Shown here one piece after another: positions 17,642-20,321 of a stretch of DNA of 20,321 nt. The stretch covers positions 1 to 20,321 of the forward strand of contig NZ_LLZG01000042.1 in the NCBI RefSeq assembly GCF_001509475.1, given 5' to 3'. The translations under genes were made by a program, and so were the position numbers. How positions within the stretch are numbered: position 1 is the stretch's first letter; each line of letters starts with the position of its first letter. Origin of the DNA: Streptomyces regalis (GTDB lineage Bacteria; Actinomycetota; Actinomycetes; Streptomycetales; Streptomycetaceae). The notes below the pieces were generated by a model that made no database searches, was not told where the DNA came from, and worked only from the letters and a program-made list of their open reading frames with translations.

Positions 17642-17666
17642 CGTAGCCCCTCTCGGCTCACTCGCC

Positions 17667-18305
17667 TCACTCGCCGCGGTACAGCTCGCGCTTGTCGATG
17701 TAGCGCACGACTCCGTCCGGCACCAGATACCAGATGGGGTCGCCCTTTGCGACTCTCGCGCGGCAATCGGTGGACGAGATGGCCAGTGCGGGAACCTCGA
17801 CCAACGACACGCCGCCCTCCGGGAGCCCGGAGTCGTCGAGGTGGTGGCCGGGCCGGGTGACCCCGATGAAGTGCGCGAGGGAGAACAGCTCCTCCGAGTC
17901 CCGCCAGGTCAGGATCTGGCCGAGGGCGTCGGCGCCGGTGATGAAGAAGAGGTCGGTGTCCGGGTTGAGTGCGCGCAGGTCGCGCAGGGTGTCCACGGTG
18001 TACGTCGGGCCGCCGCGGTCGATGTCGATGCGGCTGACGGAGAACTGCGGGTTCTCGGCGGTGGCGATGACCGTCATCAGATAGCGGTCCTCGGCCGGGG
18101 AGACGTGTCGGTGGCTCTTCTGCCACGGCTGCCCGGTCGGCACGAACACGACCTCGTCGAGGTGGAACTGCGCGGCGACCTCGCTGGCCGCCACGAGGTG
18201 GCCGTGGTGGATCGGGTCAAACGTTCCGCCCATGACGCCGAGGCGGCGCTTGCCGGGGTTCGACGGGCCGCTTCCGGGGCCGGTAGGCATGTCCTGCTCT
18301 CCCAT
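17667..18305 (-). CDS. nadD: Nicotinate-nucleotide adenylyltransferase NadD
   Basis: The product is 212 residues. It joins nicotinate mononucleotide and ATP to give deamido-NAD, an essential step of NAD synthesis in the cytosol. The nucleotidyltransferase signature [11 protein letters not shown] is at 26-36 and ISSTDCR at 176-182; [12 protein letters not shown] (54-65) and [12 protein letters not shown] (120-131) line the substrate pocket in this family. Nothing is missing. The ATG at 18305 is chosen with TAGGG upstream; ATG at 18290, five codons later and preceded by GGGAGAGCAGG, is almost as good. It is followed by the LCP-like gene, rsfS and the phosphatase, as in other actinobacteria except for the LCP-like insertion. 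Confidence 0.95.
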   Translation of the reverse strand: MGEQDMPTGPGSGPSNPGKRRLGVMGGTFDPIHHGHLVAASEVAAQFHLDEVVFVPTGQPWQKSHRHVSPAEDRYLMTVIATAENPQFSVSRIDIDRGGPTYTVDTLRDLRALNPDTDLFFITGADALGQILTWRDSEELFSLAHFIGVTRPGHHLDDSGLPEGGVSLVEVPALAISSTDCRARVAKGDPIWYLVPDGVVRYIDKRELYRGE

Positions 18306-18385
18306 GCGTGCAGACCCTACCGGCCCCGCCTGAGGGGCTTCGGCCGCCAGTTGCCCGGGCGGACCGGGAAAGGCCTGGTCGGGAC

Positions 18386-18550
18386 TCAGCGGTCGCGGTT
18401 GAAGCGGGTGGTGATCCACAGCAGGAGCAGCAGGATGACGAAGGCGCCACCCCCGGTGAGCCACGGGCTGATGCTGTTGTGGTTGCCACCGTGCTCCTCG
18501 CCCTCGGCGGCGAGGGTGACCAACTGGGCAGCGGCGCTGTGGAAGCTCAT
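18386..18550 (-). CDS. Small single-helix membrane protein (54 residues), function unknown
   Basis: The minus strand reads ATG at 18550 to TGA at 18386. The product starts [21 protein letters not shown], has a His/Asn-rich outside stretch, and then one membrane helix at about 31-47 ([17 protein letters not shown]), ending in TTRFNRDR. The positive residues at the end suggest a cytoplasmic C-terminus. AGGTCA about 10 bases upstream may be the ribosome-binding site. The high third-position GC and clean stop support a real gene. It precedes nadD by 80 bases on the same strand. I do not know its function. Confidence 0.65.
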   Translation of the reverse strand: MSFHSAAAQLVTLAAEGEEHGGNHNSISPWLTGGGAFVILLLLLWITTRFNRDR

Positions 18551-18681
18551 CTTCGGCGTGACCTATCGCGTGTGGGCGGGATAAAGATGTCGGCTCATCG
18601 TAAGCGGGCGCCCTGACGGCGATCACGCCGACTCCACCGTTGGGGCGCCTGCGACGGCCCGCGGGGAACCTTCCCGGGGGC

Positions 18682-18840
18682 TCACTCGTCCTTCCGCCTG
18701 TAGCCGCGCAGCAGGAACCACGCGGTCAGCACACAACCCACGACCATCACGATCAGTACGACCCGGAGCAGATTCCCCGCCCCCTGCTGCTCGGCTGCGC
18801 TCGCGGCCTCGGTGAGCCAGGCGGCGGGGTTGTGCTCCAT
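18682..18840 (-). CDS. Small single-helix membrane protein (52 residues), function unknown
   Basis: The minus strand reads ATG at 18840 to TGA at 18682. The product starts [20 protein letters not shown], with one membrane helix at about 24-44 ([21 protein letters not shown]), and ends in the basic tail [14 protein letters not shown] stands 9 bases before the ATG. It is the first gene of the minus-strand run and is divergent from the M48 peptidase, 136 bases away. It has the same size and topology as the next small protein (54 residues), though the sequences are not clearly related. Confidence 0.65.
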   Translation of the reverse strand: MEHNPAAWLTEAASAAEQQGAGNLLRVVLIVMVVGCVLTAWFLLRGYRRKDE

Positions 18841-18886
18841 GGCGCGGAACTCCTTCGCTGTAGTGCCCGTCCACGGTAACTCCGCC

Positions 18887-18892
18887 TAGGCT
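18887..18892 (+). promoter_or_regulatory. -10-like hexamer of the M48 peptidase gene
   Basis: TAGGCT fits TANNNT and is followed by GGGC, a context seen often before streptomycete genes. No convincing -35 lies 17-18 bases upstream. It would give a leader of about 80 bases. Confidence 0.35.
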
Positions 18893-18976
18893 GGGCTCTG
18901 CTTCGGGGGCGCAAAGGGCTGAACAAGGCTCCGCAAAGGGCCGCAGAGAGCCATCCACACGCACATGGGGGAAGAC

Positions 18977-20065
18977 ATGTCCGACGGCCACGATCACGAG
19001 AACGTACCGAGCAGGCAGCGCAGGCGTTTCCCGGGGATCTCCTCGCGTGCGTACGAGCACCCGGCGGACCGCTCGGCCCTGGTGGCCCTGCGCAAGCTCA
19101 GCGGCTTCGACACGGTCTTCAAGGCCCTGAGCGGCCTGCTGCCCGAGCGCAGCCTCCGACTACTGTTCCTGTCCGACTCGGTGCGGGTGTCGGACCAGCA
19201 GTTCACACACCTCAACGACATGCTGCGGGACGCCTGTTACATCCTGGACCTGGAGAAGGTCCCGCCGATGTACGTCAACCAGGACCCGGTGCCGAACGCG
19301 ATGTGCATCGGCCTGGACGAGCCGATCATCGTGGTCACGACGGGGCTGCTGGAACTGCTCGACGAGGAGGAGATGCGGGCGGTGGTCGGCCACGAGGTGG
19401 GCCACGCCCTCTCCGGCCACTCGGTCTACCGCACGATCCTCCTCTTCCTCACCAGCCTCGCCGTCCGGGTCGCCTGGATCCCGCTGGGCAACATCGCGAT
19501 CATGGCGATCGTGACGGCGCTGCGGGAGTGGTTCCGCAAGTCGGAGCTGTCCGCGGACCGGGCCGGCCTGCTCGTCGGCCAGGACCTCCAGTCCTCGATG
19601 CGCGGCCTGATGAAGCTCGCGGGCGGCCACCATCTGCACGAGATGAACGTGGACGCGTTCCTGAAGCAGGCCGAGGAGTACGAGGCCGGCGGCGACCTGC
19701 GCGACTCCGTCCTGAAGATCCTTAACGTCCTGCCCCGTTCCCACCCCTTCACCACGGTCCGCGCGGCCGAGCTGAAGAAGTGGGCCGAGTCCCGCGACTA
19801 CCAGCGGATCATGGACGGCCATTACCCGCGCCGCGCGGAGGACAAGGACACCTCGGTGACGGACTCCTTCCGCGAGTCCGCGTCCCACTACGCCACCCAC
19901 GTGAAGTCCTCCAAGGACCCCCTGATGAAGCTGGTCACGGACATCGCCGGCGGCGCGGGAGACCTGGGCGGCCGGGTACGACGAGGCTTCGGCGGCTTCA
20001 CAAGCGCCCCGCCGAAGGACGCCCCGAGGCCCGACGACACGGACGACCGCGGCACCGACAACTGA
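18977..20065 (+). CDS. M48-family (HtpX-like) zinc metallopeptidase
   Basis: The product is 362 residues from the ATG at 18977, chosen because GGGGGAAG lies a few bases before it; an in-frame ATG at 18965 has no such signal. The zinc site is intact: HEVGH at 139-143 with the third ligand probably Glu190 in SELSADRAG. A hydrophobic segment at about 151-183 (TILLFLTSLAVRVAWIPLG then IAIMAIVTAL) sits between them, as in membrane-associated M48 peptidases, which degrade damaged membrane proteins. There is no N-terminal membrane segment, unlike classical HtpX with several. The C-terminal 70 residues are charged and Gly/Pro-rich. It is divergent from the two small membrane proteins. Confidence 0.9.
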   Translation: MSDGHDHENVPSRQRRRFPGISSRAYEHPADRSALVALRKLSGFDTVFKALSGLLPERSLRLLFLSDSVRVSDQQFTHLNDMLRDACYILDLEKVPPMYVNQDPVPNAMCIGLDEPIIVVTTGLLELLDEEEMRAVVGHEVGHALSGHSVYRTILLFLTSLAVRVAWIPLGNIAIMAIVTALREWFRKSELSADRAGLLVGQDLQSSMRGLMKLAGGHHLHEMNVDAFLKQAEEYEAGGDLRDSVLKILNVLPRSHPFTTVRAAELKKWAESRDYQRIMDGHYPRRAEDKDTSVTDSFRESASHYATHVKSSKDPLMKLVTDIAGGAGDLGGRVRRGFGGFTSAPPKDAPRPDDTDDRGTDN

Positions 20066-20092
20066 CGAACCCGTGAAGGACCTCCCCTCTCG

Positions 20093-20248
20093 GCGCCGGT
20101 CCGAGCATCCCAGCCCGTCCGGCGCTTGAGGCCGAGCACCGCCATCCCGATCCCCCACCCACCCGCAGGGGGCTTCGTCTCACGGTGCTGACGGTCACTT
20201 CCCAGCGCCGGTCCGTGCATCCCAGCCCGTCCGGCGTTTGAGGACGAG
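20093..20248. repeat. Two 44-bp direct repeats downstream of the peptidase gene
   Basis: GCGCCGGTCCGAGCATCCCA and its following 24 bases (20093-20136) recur at 20205-20248 with three mismatches, offset 112 bases. The shared core CAGCCCGTCCGGCG(C/T)TTGAGG is an element I know as very common in Streptomyces intergenic regions. Confidence 0.8.
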
Positions 20249-20271
20249 GCCCGTTCAGGGCCGATGGGGGT

Positions 20272-20318
20272 CCAGGGGGCAAAGCCCCCTGGCGGGGTCG
20301 AAGGGGCGGAGCCCCTTC
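20272..20318. terminator. Two consecutive GC-rich hairpins
   Basis: CCAGGGGGC-AAA-GCCCCCTGG (9-bp stem, 20272-20292) is followed by GAAGGGGC-GGA-GCCCCTTC (8-bp stem, 20300-20318). They follow the second direct repeat and may end transcription from either side, though they lie more than 200 bases after the peptidase stop. The strand is not decidable. Confidence 0.6.
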
Positions 20319-20321
20319 AGG

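Noticed and set aside
15863..17860. 665-codon plus-strand open frame opposite the LCP-like gene
   Set aside because: It is a Gly/Val/Arg-rich shadow spanning rsfS upstream DNA, the LCP-like gene and the end of nadD, with no domain and no ribosome-binding site.

Overview
The window is high-GC DNA (roughly 70% or more G+C) with strong third-position G/C bias, GTG starts and many 4-base start/stop overlaps. Protein sequences and gene order point to a Streptomyces-type actinomycete chromosome, in a conserved core region. I see no transposase, integrase, phage gene or CRISPR array.

Layout. (1) Bases 1-9134, all minus strand: a leader peptide and terminator that look like a leucine attenuator, then leuS, a one-membrane-segment coiled-coil protein, a DegV-family protein, comEA, comEC, and the first 63 codons of an arylamine N-acetyltransferase that runs off the left edge. 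comEA and comEC overlap by ATGA, and the acetyltransferase starts 4 bases after comEC. (2) Bases 9247-12388, plus strand: two overlapping palindromes, then a two-gene unit. Its first gene encodes a six-helix ferric-reductase/NOX-like cytochrome with a long disordered tail. Its second encodes a NuoF-like flavoprotein fused to a 3Fe-4S-type ferredoxin. (3) Bases 12429-14708: two identical tRNA-Ala(GGC) genes on the minus strand, each with its own promoter-like sequence and terminator hairpin. Between them lie a GT87 membrane mannosyltransferase (plus) and two tiny zinc-ribbon genes (minus). (4) Bases 14722-18840, minus strand: two small single-helix membrane proteins, nadD, a membrane protein with a degenerate LCP domain and a LytR_C domain, rsfS, and a histidine phosphatase. 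The nadD-rsfS-phosphatase order matches mycobacteria, where the phosphatase is GpgP. (5) Bases 18977-20065, plus strand: an M48 (HtpX-like) metallopeptidase, followed by a diverged direct repeat and GC-rich hairpins typical of Streptomyces intergenic DNA.

How the genes fit together. Most are housekeeping: leucyl-tRNA charging, NAD synthesis, ribosome silencing, DNA-uptake-type proteins and tRNA-Ala supply. The least explained part is the cytochrome/NuoF-like pair. It looks like a membrane electron-transfer module in which a soluble flavin/iron-sulfur subunit feeds a diheme membrane subunit. Its NuoF part lacks one of the four cysteines that normally hold the N3 cluster. The best supported regulatory find is the leuS leader: a probably leaderless 12-codon peptide with three consecutive leucine codons, a composite stem, and a perfect hairpin with a T-tail before leuS.
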